This document shows, one piece after another, positions 7,594-16,873 of a stretch of DNA of 16,873 bases. The translations under genes were made by a program, and so were the position numbers. Position 1 is the stretch's first letter. Each line of letters opens with the position of its first letter. The DNA is from Firmicutes bacterium UBA4874 (GTDB lineage: Bacteria; Bacillota; Clostridia; Caldicoprobacterales; DTU083), in assembly GCA_002399435.1 (NCBI GenBank), contig DHDO01000024.1, positions 3,101 through 19,973 of the forward strand, given 5' to 3'. Below the pieces are notes generated by a model. The model saw only the letters and a program-made list of their open reading frames with translations. It made no database searches and was not told the DNA's origin.

Positions 7594-8292
7594 CTATGAT
7601 TCCTGTACCGCTTCATCCCTGGCTGCCTGTCGGTCATATCGGCTGCTGTAATGATGTGTCTGCTCCAGCATCATGTCCTTCACTTTCATCAGGCGTACCT
7701 GCGTGCTGCGCTCGTTCTCATCCAGCTTCATGGTGATATACCGGATGTTTTCCTGCATTTCAGGAATCATGACATGCTCCAGCGCGTTTACCCGCCTCCG
7801 GGTTTTTTCAATCTCTGTGGCCATCATCTGACAGGCTTTCTCACATTCTGCCAGTTTCAGCATATCCGGCAGAATGTCCGCCAGGGATTTCACAGCGTCA
7901 TCCAGGTCGGCAGAGGTAAATGCAAACCCATAGGAGTAGATATCATTGGCATCGGATGTGCGTGTTTTATAATGGAATTGCGGAATTTCCACGCTCATGA
8001 CGTTTTTTACGTCTGTCTCCAGAAAGACTTCCTGTTTGGGCGCCAGAAACGCAGTCTTCAATGTTTCGTCCGACATCACCGCCCGTGCCAGGACAAAGTT
8101 TTTGTTGGCGGACTGAATACCCTGCTCCACCCGTTCCCGCAGGACTTTGTTTTCTCTTACCAGGTCCAGAAACTGCCGCATCAATTCGTCCCTTTTGTCC
8201 TTCAGCAGCTTATGTCCTCTCATGGCTGTACCGAGCTTTCTCTTGAGTTGTGTCAGTTCCATACGTGTTGGGTTTACATGAGCGGCAGCCAA
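7594..8292 (-). CDS. atpD: V/A-type ATP synthase subunit D (central stalk)
   Basis: Forms the coiled-coil rotor shaft that turns inside the A3B3 head of the V/A-type ATPase and links it to the membrane ring. The 232-residue product begins with the family signature VNPTRMELTQLKRKL, is mostly alpha-helical with long heptad stretches at both ends, and has a tail rich in charged residues. The start is TTG at 8290-8292, supported by GGAGG (8300-8304) at a 7-base spacing overlapping the atpB stop. The first in-frame ATG, codon 11, would cut the conserved NPTR motif away and lacks a ribosome site. It is the last gene of the operon, 12 bases after atpB and just before the shared terminator. Equivalent to NtpD of Enterococcus hirae. 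Confidence 0.95.
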   Translation of the reverse strand: MAAAHVNPTRMELTQLKRKLGTAMRGHKLLKDKRDELMRQFLDLVRENKVLRERVEQGIQSANKNFVLARAVMSDETLKTAFLAPKQEVFLETDVKNVMSVEIPQFHYKTRTSDANDIYSYGFAFTSADLDDAVKSLADILPDMLKLAECEKACQMMATEIEKTRRRVNALEHVMIPEMQENIRYITMKLDENERSTQVRLMKVKDMMLEQTHHYSSRYDRQAARDEAVQES

Positions 8293-8304
8293 AAATATCC
8301 CTCC

Positions 8305-9684
8305 CTACTTGTCAGATGCATCATAGTATTCATCCAGAAGTTGATCATTGATCCGTTTCAGTTCACTGCGGGGCAGAATGCGAAGCAGTTTCCAGCCGAG
8401 ATCCAACGTTTCTTCCACATCCCTATTGACCTGGTATCCCTGTGATATATATTGCTTTTCAAACTCATCGGCAAATTTCGCATACAATTTATCAATATCC
8501 GTCAGGGCTGCTTCGCCAAGTACCACCATCAGTTCCTTGGCCTCTTTTCCCCGGGCATAGGCAGCAAACAGCTGATTCATGGTATCCGCATGATCTGCCC
8601 GTGTTTTTCCTTCCCCGATTCCCTTATCCTTCAGACGGGACAACGATGGCAGTACATCGATCGGAGGCGTGATTCCCTTCCGGTACAAGTCACGGCTGAG
8701 TATAATCTGCCCTTCCGTAATATATCCGGTCAGGTCCGGAATCGGATGGGTCTCGTCATCTTCCGGCATGGTCAATATGGGAATCATTGTAATGGATCCC
8801 GGTTTGCCTTTCTGACGGCCGGCCCTCTCATAAATGGACGCCAGGTCCGTATACATGTAGCCGGGATACCCCCGTCTGCCCGGAACCTCCTTGCGTGCAG
8901 CGGATACTTCACGCAGGGCATCTGCATAATTCGTAATATCCGTCAGAATCACCAGGACATGCATACCCTTTTCAAATGCCAGGTACTCTGCTGCCGTCAG
9001 TGCCATTCTCGGGGTGGAGATCCGTTCAATGGCCGGATCATTGGCCAGATTTACAAACAGAACCGTCCGGTCCAGGGCACCGGTTTCACGAAAACTTTCG
9101 ATAAAAAAGTTGGCCTCCTCAAAGGTAATGCCAATGGCGGCAAATACAACTGCAAAGGACTCCTGTGTTCCCCGCACCCTGGCCTGGCGTGCGATTTGCG
9201 CTGCAAGATTGGCATGGGGCAGCCCCGATGCAGAAAAGATCGGCAGCTTCTGTCCCCGTACCAGAGTGTTCAGCCCGTCAATGGCAGAGATCCCGGTCTG
9301 GATAAACTCCTGGGGATAACTGCGCGCAACCGGATTTATGGGCAGGCCATCAATATCCATGCGTTTGTCCGGCAGGATTTCCGGACCGTTATCTATGGGA
9401 CGCCCCAGCCCGTCAAAGATACGCCCCAGCATATCTCTGGAAACACCCAGCTCCATGCTGCGTCCCAGGAACCGTACCTTGCTCTGGGACAGATTGATGC
9501 CGGCGGAGCTTTCAAACAACTGTACAAGAGCATTGCTGCCATCCACCTCCAGCACTTTACAGCGTCGTTTTTCTCCGGTGCTCAGTTCAATTTCTCCCAA
9601 TTCATCATAGGTAACGCCGGACACGTTCCGCACCAGCATCAGAGGACCCGCTATCTCTTCTATGGTTCGATACTCTTTTGGCAT
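8305..9684 (-). CDS. atpB: V/A-type ATP synthase subunit B (non-catalytic)
   Basis: Alternates with subunit A in the hexameric head and contributes to the nucleotide sites without hydrolysing ATP itself. The length of 459 residues is normal. In the P-loop position it has [13 protein letters not shown], which lacks the GKT of a working Walker A, as expected for this subunit. The conserved PSLSRL carries R350 followed by [11 protein letters not shown]. This is the arginine finger, and it aligns with the R350 known in E. hirae NtpB. ATG 9682-9684 directly follows the atpA stop (TAAATG), and the AAGGAGG ribosome site lies inside the end of atpA, so the two are probably translated in step to give equal amounts. 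Confidence 0.97.
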   Translation of the reverse strand: MPKEYRTIEEIAGPLMLVRNVSGVTYDELGEIELSTGEKRRCKVLEVDGSNALVQLFESSAGINLSQSKVRFLGRSMELGVSRDMLGRIFDGLGRPIDNGPEILPDKRMDIDGLPINPVARSYPQEFIQTGISAIDGLNTLVRGQKLPIFSASGLPHANLAAQIARQARVRGTQESFAVVFAAIGITFEEANFFIESFRETGALDRTVLFVNLANDPAIERISTPRMALTAAEYLAFEKGMHVLVILTDITNYADALREVSAARKEVPGRRGYPGYMYTDLASIYERAGRQKGKPGSITMIPILTMPEDDETHPIPDLTGYITEGQIILSRDLYRKGITPPIDVLPSLSRLKDKGIGEGKTRADHADTMNQLFAAYARGKEAKELMVVLGEAALTDIDKLYAKFADEFEKQYISQGYQVNRDVEETLDLGWKLLRILPRSELKRINDQLLDEYYDASDK

Positions 9685-11454
9685 TTATAAGTCCTCCTTC
9701 TGAATGGCCTGTTGGATCTCATCCGACAGCATCTGTTCGATCTGATCGTATTCCTCGTCAGTTTTGTCCTCGGCTACATATTTGAACCGCCCAATCCGCT
9801 CCCGCACCGGCAACCGAACCAGGTCCTCAATGTTCGCTTTCTTTTCCAGTGCGGAAACAGCCGCATCATAATACCCCAAAACCAGATGCATCATCTGATA
9901 CTGCTTCTGCAGAGAGGTATAGGTATCCGTTTCATGAAAGGCATTCTGATGGAGAAAGTCCTCCCGAATGGACCGGGCGGCTTCCAGTTTCAAACGATCG
10001 CCTGCAGACAATGCATCCATGCCCACCAGCTTGACGATCTCCTCCAGCTCCGATTCATCATGCAGCAAACGCATCAGCCGCGCCCGCAAATCCATCCAGT
10101 CGTTTTTTACATTGGCGTTAAACCATTTTCCCATGGTATCGACATACAGGGAATAACTCGTCAGCCAGTTGATCGCCGGAAAGTGACGACGGTATGCAAG
10201 ATCCGCATCCAGGCTCCAGAACACCTTTACAATCCGAAGCGTTGCCTGGGAAACCGGTTCGGATATATCGCCTCCGGGAGGAGATACGGCACCTATCACC
10301 GATAAGGCTCCCTTTCGTCCCTCTTTCCCCAGGGCTCTGACATACCCTGCCCGTTCGTAGAACTGGGCAAGACGGCTGCCAAGATAAGCAGGATACCCTT
10401 CTTCGCCGGGCATTTCCTCCAATCGACCGGACATTTCACGCAGCGCTTCCGCCCAGCGGGAAGTGGAATCCGCCATCAATGCCACCGAATACCCCATATC
10501 GCGGTAATACTCGGCCATGGTGATCCCGGTATAGATGGAAGCCTCCCGCGCCGCAACCGGCATATCGGAAGTATTTGCAATCAGAATGGTTCGCTTCATC
10601 AGGGAATAGCCGGTTTTCGGATCCTTCAGCTCCGGAAACTCATTCAGGACGTCCGTCATTTCATTTCCCCGCTCCCCGCAGCCGATGTATACTACGATGT
10701 CGGCATCCGCCCACTTTGCCAGCTGATGCTGTACTACCGTCTTTCCGGAGCCAAACGGTCCGGGGACTGCAGCAACTCCGCCTTTGGCAATGGGAAACAG
10801 GGTATCAATCACCCGCTGGCCGGTGATCAGCGGCATGTCCGGAGAAAGCTTTTCCTGATAAGGCCGGCCTTCCCGGACCGGCCATCTCTGCATCAGGGAC
10901 AGGTTGTGCCCGGTACCATCCGATCCGGTTATTGTAGCGATCGTATCCGCAACGGTATAATCACCTTCCGCGATCCCTGTGACCTTTCCTGATACGCCAT
11001 TCGGAACCATTATTTTATGAAGCACGATTTCCGTTTCGGGAACCGTGCCAACAATATCCCCGGGAACAACTTCCTGTCCGACTTCCACGGCAGGCTGAAA
11101 ATGCCATTTTGTCTCCCGGTTCAGAGACAGCACCTGCACCCCACGTTTCAGGTTGTTTCCGGTCTGTTCCATGATTTTATCCAAAGGACGCTGAATGCCG
11201 TCATAGATGCTTCCAATCAGACCGGGTCCCAATTCCACACTCATGGGAGACCCGGTGGACTCCACAGGCTCTCCCGGCCCCAGACCGGAAGTTTCCTCAT
11301 AAACCTGTATGGAAGCTTCCCCGCCATGAATCTCTATAATCTCTCCGGTCAGCTGCCGATCGCTGACACGGACCATATCAAACATATTTGCATCCCGCAT
11401 GCCTTCTGCAATCACGAGAGGCCCGGCAACTTTCTTTATGGTACCTTTGCTCAT
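9685..11454 (-). CDS. atpA: V/A-type ATP synthase subunit A (catalytic)
   Basis: Hydrolyses or makes ATP in the rotary head. The protein has 589 residues from the chosen start [14 protein letters not shown]. Domain order: N-terminal beta barrel; the A-type-specific bulge insertion (about 110-185, with [21 protein letters not shown]); a nucleotide-binding domain with Walker A GPFGSGKT (232-239, K238) and the catalytic CGERGNEM (E261); then a helical C-terminal domain. An upstream ATG would add 22 residues ([15 protein letters not shown]...), but ATG 11452-11454 has an AAGGTGG ribosome site at normal spacing and begins where all family members begin. It lies 37 bases after the subunit F gene. 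Corresponds to NtpA. Confidence 0.97.
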   Translation of the reverse strand: MSKGTIKKVAGPLVIAEGMRDANMFDMVRVSDRQLTGEIIEIHGGEASIQVYEETSGLGPGEPVESTGSPMSVELGPGLIGSIYDGIQRPLDKIMEQTGNNLKRGVQVLSLNRETKWHFQPAVEVGQEVVPGDIVGTVPETEIVLHKIMVPNGVSGKVTGIAEGDYTVADTIATITGSDGTGHNLSLMQRWPVREGRPYQEKLSPDMPLITGQRVIDTLFPIAKGGVAAVPGPFGSGKTVVQHQLAKWADADIVVYIGCGERGNEMTDVLNEFPELKDPKTGYSLMKRTILIANTSDMPVAAREASIYTGITMAEYYRDMGYSVALMADSTSRWAEALREMSGRLEEMPGEEGYPAYLGSRLAQFYERAGYVRALGKEGRKGALSVIGAVSPPGGDISEPVSQATLRIVKVFWSLDADLAYRRHFPAINWLTSYSLYVDTMGKWFNANVKNDWMDLRARLMRLLHDESELEEIVKLVGMDALSAGDRLKLEAARSIREDFLHQNAFHETDTYTSLQKQYQMMHLVLGYYDAAVSALEKKANIEDLVRLPVRERIGRFKYVAEDKTDEEYDQIEQMLSDEIQQAIQKEDL

Positions 11455-11491
11455 TTCTGGTCCACCTTCTTTGCTGTATTCCTTCCGTTCG

Positions 11492-11830
11492 CTAACGCCG
11501 GTTTTTATCCTGAAAGACAATATCGGTACCGACCGCCTGCTCCACTGATTTCTTTACCATTTTGATCCCCATCCCGTTATTGCCGGATACCCCGGGAATG
11601 GGAATAATCGCAGGCAGCTTTTCCATCCGGTAAGAATCGATTTCTTCTTCCAAAACCGCTGCCAGGGATTCGGTAATATAAATGACTGCATAATCTTTCC
11701 CAGCCATCTCCCTGAGCTTTCTGCCGGCTGCCTCCGGATCAAACGGTTCTGCCACCGGGACAATATCCAGTCCCAGTGCTGCAAAACCATAAATGCTGTC
11801 ATAATCGCCCATTACTGCTATCTTATACAT
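11492..11830 (-). CDS. atpF: V/A-type ATP synthase subunit F (central stalk, small)
   Basis: A small Rossmann-like protein that binds subunit D in the rotor and modulates catalysis (NtpG in E. hirae naming). The 112 residues start [20 protein letters not shown], followed by [18 protein letters not shown] and a C-terminal helix with [13 protein letters not shown], all typical. An open frame reaches back to 11929 inside the subunit C gene, but the conserved protein starts at ATG 11828-11830. That start overlaps the last eight bases of the subunit C gene, so translation is probably coupled. The glycine-rich SGNNGMG near residue 90 is a common family feature. Confidence 0.93.
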   Translation of the reverse strand: MYKIAVMGDYDSIYGFAALGLDIVPVAEPFDPEAAGRKLREMAGKDYAVIYITESLAAVLEEEIDSYRMEKLPAIIPIPGVSGNNGMGIKMVKKSVEQAVGTDIVFQDKNRR

Positions 11831-12791
11831 ACATTTCCCGTATCCTTTCCCGGATGGATTCTTTTGAAAGACGGTTCTGCCTGCCCAGCAAGATAATCCG
11901 CACCGTTTTGATTTCATTTTTCCTGGCAAGGAGATAAGCTGCCAGCGGACTGACAGTAAAGGAATGATATTTCTCAGGACGGATTTCCCGAATCAGATGA
12001 TTGTCACACCACAGCTCGAAGGTGGAAAGGGACTTTTCCAGCTCCGGAACTCCTTCTGCATATACGGTATGCCGCAGATATTCACAAATCTCCTCCAACC
12101 CGGACTCCGCAGCCCCGGCAAGAGCTTCGACATCCAGGGTATCGCAGGCTGCCAGCGCATTGCGGGTCCATTCCGGAGATTTACCGGTTTTCCATGCACG
12201 CACTGCAATCCGGATATCTGCCTGGGCCACCGTTTGTTCCGCATATCGTCCGAGAAATTCATTGTCCTGGGCTGTCCCGGCCTGATGAATAGCCTCCAGG
12301 GCAGCCTTGTCCACAATTCTGTCACAAAGCTGTCCATCCCCGGTGTGCATCAATGCCTCATAGGCCTCTCCGGCGGGATCCCGCATTCTCTCCGGCAGCA
12401 GGGAAAAATCCCGGCTTTGAACTGCCTCCATAATTGTGGCAGAATCCACAGTCCCGTGTCGGACAAAGGGAGATTGTCCTTCTTTCCCTGCATACACCAG
12501 CTTGATTGCCGTCTTCAGATTCTGATAGTCATTAGGATACCTCAGTATGTCGAATACCGACATATCCTCCACCAGTTCCTCCATCAGTGCCCAGGCTTTG
12601 TCCCTTTCCTCAGAAAGCATCTGTTCCACGTCGGTGTGACCTTTCCCGCCCCACCCTTTTTCCGTAAGCAGACGCAGACATTCTTCATAGCTTTTCGCCG
12701 CCATCAGCTGCTCTATAAAATCGGAGTTCAGCAGAAGCAGTTCCCTGGAACGAATTCGTGCAACGGCATAGGTATAAAGCTCTTCCGCCAT
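11823..12791 (-). CDS. atpC: V/A-type ATP synthase subunit C (rotor adaptor)
   Basis: A funnel-shaped helical protein that joins the central stalk to the proteolipid ring (related to yeast Vma6 and NtpC). The 322 residues are of normal length and entirely alpha-helical in appearance. They begin MAEELYTYAVARIRSRELLLL and contain the family pattern YPNDYQNLKTAIK near residue 85-97. ATG 12789-12791 has AAGGAGG 8 bases upstream. It starts 21 bases after the subunit E gene and overlaps the subunit F gene by eight bases. Nothing appears truncated or unusual. Confidence 0.94.
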   Translation of the reverse strand: MAEELYTYAVARIRSRELLLLNSDFIEQLMAAKSYEECLRLLTEKGWGGKGHTDVEQMLSEERDKAWALMEELVEDMSVFDILRYPNDYQNLKTAIKLVYAGKEGQSPFVRHGTVDSATIMEAVQSRDFSLLPERMRDPAGEAYEALMHTGDGQLCDRIVDKAALEAIHQAGTAQDNEFLGRYAEQTVAQADIRIAVRAWKTGKSPEWTRNALAACDTLDVEALAGAAESGLEEICEYLRHTVYAEGVPELEKSLSTFELWCDNHLIREIRPEKYHSFTVSPLAAYLLARKNEIKTVRIILLGRQNRLSKESIRERIREMYV

Positions 12792-12812
12792 GGTATTTCC
12801 TCCTTCCCGGTA

Positions 12813-13406
12813 TCAGGCAAATAAGAATTCATGGACTTTATCCTGCAGGACATCGTGCCTGCTTTCAAACAAAGCCTCAAAGGAGCAATTCTCCTCCACT
12901 TCGCCGTATACCAGGACAAAGCCTCCGTCTATGGGTCTGGTTTCCTGAGAAATCTTCAGGGAACCGCCCCTGGCGGAAATGGCCTGATTCAACAAAGCTT
13001 CCAAACCGGAAGGAAGGCGGTCCCGATCCTTTAAGCAGAACAGGATCTGCCCGTCCTGCGGCAGAGCATATTGTTCCACCATCTCCCGGATTCGCCTGAA
13101 GTACTCGTCTTCGCTGCTCTCCAGAACAGCCTTCCTCGCCTTTTGGATCACATCTTCGATCATCTGTTGTTTGGCAGCCAGAATGGTCTTTCGCTTCTGC
13201 AGGGATACAGAAGACTTCGCACGGGCAATCCTGTCTGCCTGCTCCACCGCAGACTGCCGGGCAATCCGCCCGCATTCCCTTTTTGCTTCTTCTTCTTTTT
13301 CCTTCAGGATCTTTTCCGCCTGCTGCTGTGCCGATGCGATCTTTGCATCGGCAGTGCTGCGGGCCTCGGACAAGATCTGAGCCAGTATTTTATCCAAGCC
13401 TGACAT
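12813..13406 (-). CDS. atpE: V/A-type ATP synthase subunit E (peripheral stalk)
   Basis: Pairs with the small H/G subunit to form the stator stalk that holds the head against rotation. The 197 residues start MSGLDKILAQILSEA. The first hundred residues are a long right-handed coiled-coil region rich in Ala, Glu, Lys and Gln. They are followed by the globular head-binding domain with GGFVLVYGEVEENCSFEALFE and a C-terminal helix. A TTG four codons earlier is open, but the GGAG at 13413-13416 is six bases from ATG 13404-13406 and overlaps that TTG, so the ATG is the better start. Corresponds to NtpE. Confidence 0.94.
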   Translation of the reverse strand: MSGLDKILAQILSEARSTADAKIASAQQQAEKILKEKEEEAKRECGRIARQSAVEQADRIARAKSSVSLQKRKTILAAKQQMIEDVIQKARKAVLESSEDEYFRRIREMVEQYALPQDGQILFCLKDRDRLPSGLEALLNQAISARGGSLKISQETRPIDGGFVLVYGEVEENCSFEALFESRHDVLQDKVHEFLFA

Positions 13407-13431
13407 ATTTTTCTCCAATCTCTGATGCCTG

Positions 13432-15932
<2,501 letters not shown>

Positions 15933-15988
15933 GGAACCTTGCCTCCCTTAAGATCCAATCCTTCTCTGATCCGCAATGGTACAGGGAA

Positions 15989-16348
15989 TCACAGAATATT
16001 CGACAGAATCCATTGAATTGCCGTTTGCTCCTTTTCCTCAGCGGATTTTCGGAGTGATTCCGTTTCCTTTTCCGCCTGACGCAGAGTCTTTGTAATCAAA
16101 TCCGCTCCCTGCTGCCCTGCTGCCTCCAGATCAATACGGGCTTTTTCCCTTGCTTCACTGATTCGTTTTTCATATCTGCCATTCGCCTCATTTTTGGCGT
16201 CCGCAATCATTTTAGCACCTTTTGCCGACGCGTCCTTCACGATCTGATCGGCTTCCTGCTCTGCCCTGCGGATGGCTTCCACCGCTTCCTTCGCCAATTC
16301 AACCACCACCGTTTCCGATATACTGACGATATATGTAGAATAAATCAT
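15989..16348 (-). CDS. V/A-type ATP synthase subunit H/G (small peripheral stalk subunit); start uncertain
   Basis: A short, highly charged single coiled coil (AVEAIRRAEQEADQIVKDASAKG and onward to SNIL) that pairs with subunit E in the stator stalk. Its place as first gene, upstream of subunits I and K, matches NtpF in E. hirae. The start is unclear. ATG 16370-16372 gives 127 residues but overlaps a -10 box and has no ribosome site. ATG 16346-16348 gives 119 residues with a weak CCGGAA. A GTG or TTG about codons 22-26 of the longest frame would give the 102-106 residues usual for the family, with GGTGGT nearby. The reading frame itself is secure. Confidence 0.85.
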   Translation of the reverse strand: MIYSTYIVSISETVVVELAKEAVEAIRRAEQEADQIVKDASAKGAKMIADAKNEANGRYEKRISEAREKARIDLEAAGQQGADLITKTLRQAEKETESLRKSAEEKEQTAIQWILSNIL

Positions 16349-16370
16349 GTTCCGGTACGAAATTATTTCC

Positions 16371-16420
16371 ATTATATCAAATACTGAATGGATTATCCAG
16401 AACTACATCTTCCTTTTCAA
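16371..16420 (-). promoter_or_regulatory. V/A-type ATPase operon promoters (two overlapping candidates)
   Basis: The best candidate on the minus strand is TTGAAA (16415-16420), 17 bases, GATAAT (16392-16397), five of six matches in each box, with a start near 16385. A second, TGGATA (16394-16399), 17 bases, TATAAT (16371-16376), would start near 16364, inside the longest possible reading frame. The two are 21 bases apart. Confidence 0.6.
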
Positions 16421-16447
16421 CCTTTTCCATTCACACCTTTTCCATTC
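16420..16447 (-). repeat. 13-bp direct repeat just upstream of the ATPase promoter -35
   Basis: ACCTTTTCCATTC occurs at 16420-16432 and again at 16435-16447, a period of 15 bases. On the minus strand this is GAATGGAAAAGGT twice, with the nearer copy touching the TTGAAA -35. Position and spacing would suit an activator binding in tandem; nothing else in the sequence supports that. Confidence 0.8.
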
Positions 16448-16516
16448 CGCTGTTCCTCCGTTCCCATGCCGGATCGCTGCGCCAAAATCCTTCAGCCGAT
16501 GAGATTGATAAGAGGC

Positions 16517-16549
16517 AAAAATGGCAGGAAGGCCTGTCAAAGGCCTCCC
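16517..16549 (-). terminator. Intrinsic terminator after the SGNH hydrolase gene
   Basis: On the minus strand, GGGAGGCCT (16541-16549) pairs with AGGCCTTCC (16527-16535) in a nine-base stem with one G-U pair and a five-base loop. TGCCATTTTTG follows. It begins 15 bases after the hydrolase stop and separates that gene from the ATPase promoters. Confidence 0.85.
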
Positions 16550-16564
16550 GTTACCAACCTCCCT

Positions 16565-16873
16565 TTATAAAGACTCTGCAGCCTTCAGCCAATGCCGGCA
16601 TATCATGGCATGTCCCTCCGCCGTTGGGTGTACCCCGTCAGCCGCCCAGAACCGCGGATCCTTTCGGGAAGAAGCGGCGGCAAAAATCCCGTCCAGCGGT
16701 ACCAGCGCGGCGTCAAACTCCCTTGCCAGCTCCCGGACGACATCGATCTTTGGATTTAAGTCCTCCCGCCAGGAAGTCTTTTGCTCTTCCGTTACCATCA
16801 GCAAAAAAGGTTCCATCAGAATAATATCGGCGTCCAGATGCTCCCGGACCTGCGACAGAATCCTGCGATAGTG
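16565..16873 (-). CDS. SGNH/GDSL-type hydrolase, C-terminal part (continues off the right edge)
   Basis: About 102 codons of the C-terminal half are present, with the frame open to the window edge. The ending WAADGVHPTAEGHAMICRHWLKA contains the block V signature DGVHPTAEGH, whose Asp and His complete the Ser-His-Asp triad of SGNH-family esterases. Upstream, ADIILMEPFLL followed by the helix DVVRELAREFDAALVPLDGIF matches the family core. The nucleophile serine (block I) and the SGNH Gly and Asn blocks lie outside. Members include thioesterases, lipases and carbohydrate or peptidoglycan O-acetylesterases; nothing here chooses between them. It shares the ATPase direction but is separated from it by a terminator. 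Confidence 0.88.
   Translation of the reverse strand, partial: HYRRILSQVREHLDADIILMEPFLLMVTEEQKTSWREDLNPKIDVVRELAREFDAALVPLDGIFAAASSRKDPRFWAADGVHPTAEGHAMICRHWLKAAESL

Noticed and set aside
8452..9690. Long open frame (412 codons) antisense to atpB
   Set aside because: Shadow of a strongly conserved gene; no recognisable domain and no translation signal.
9712..10305. Open frame antisense to atpA (197 codons)
   Set aside because: Shadow of the catalytic subunit gene, with no start signal.

Overview
The window looks like a chromosomal stretch from an anaerobic, Gram-positive Bacillota species, most likely of the Clostridia. The reasons are strong GGAGG-type ribosome binding sites, TTGACA/TATAAT-type promoters, a DacF-type carboxypeptidase, a type II pantothenate kinase next to an ECF-type S component, ammonia-dependent asparagine synthetase, and a complete V/A-type ATPase operon in place of an F-type one. 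Base composition is intermediate (roughly half GC by eye). There are no tRNA or rRNA genes, insertion sequences, CRISPR arrays or phage genes. Almost all of the sequence is conserved housekeeping DNA.

Layout. Positions 1-2440 on the minus strand carry asnA, dapF and the 5' part of pyrG, transcribed in that order (asparagine synthesis, lysine/peptidoglycan precursor, CTP synthesis). dapF and pyrG overlap by ATGA. asnA is preceded by a perfect 32-bp tandem duplication that creates a ten-residue minicistron. Positions 2440-2717 are a divergent control region. Positions 2718-3911 (+) encode a secreted D-Ala-D-Ala carboxypeptidase. Positions 4040-5465 (+) are a two-gene unit, an ECF S component plus type II pantothenate kinase, which I read as vitamin B5 capture and trapping. 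Positions 5482-5847 (-) are yraN. Positions 6103-7452 (+) encode a secreted coiled-coil M23 (EnvC-like) peptidase.

Positions 7594-16372 (-) are a nine-gene V/A-type ATPase operon in the order H(G)-I-K-E-C-F-A-B-D, the same order as the Enterococcus hirae ntp operon. The proteolipid keeps all the Na+-ligand residues known from E. hirae NtpK, so this is probably a sodium-translocating enzyme. A shared bidirectional terminator at about 7535-7579 separates it from the convergent M23 gene. Upstream, a terminator at 16517-16549 isolates it from a partial SGNH/GDSL hydrolase gene that runs off the right edge.

I found no convincing new multi-gene system. The observations most worth following are regulatory: the duplicated start region of asnA with stop-start (TAATG) coupling, inverted repeats over three of the promoters, a 14-bp palindrome in the asnA/dacF divergent region, repeats in the yraN leader and upstream of the ATPase promoter, and the assignment of the ECF S component to pantothenate.
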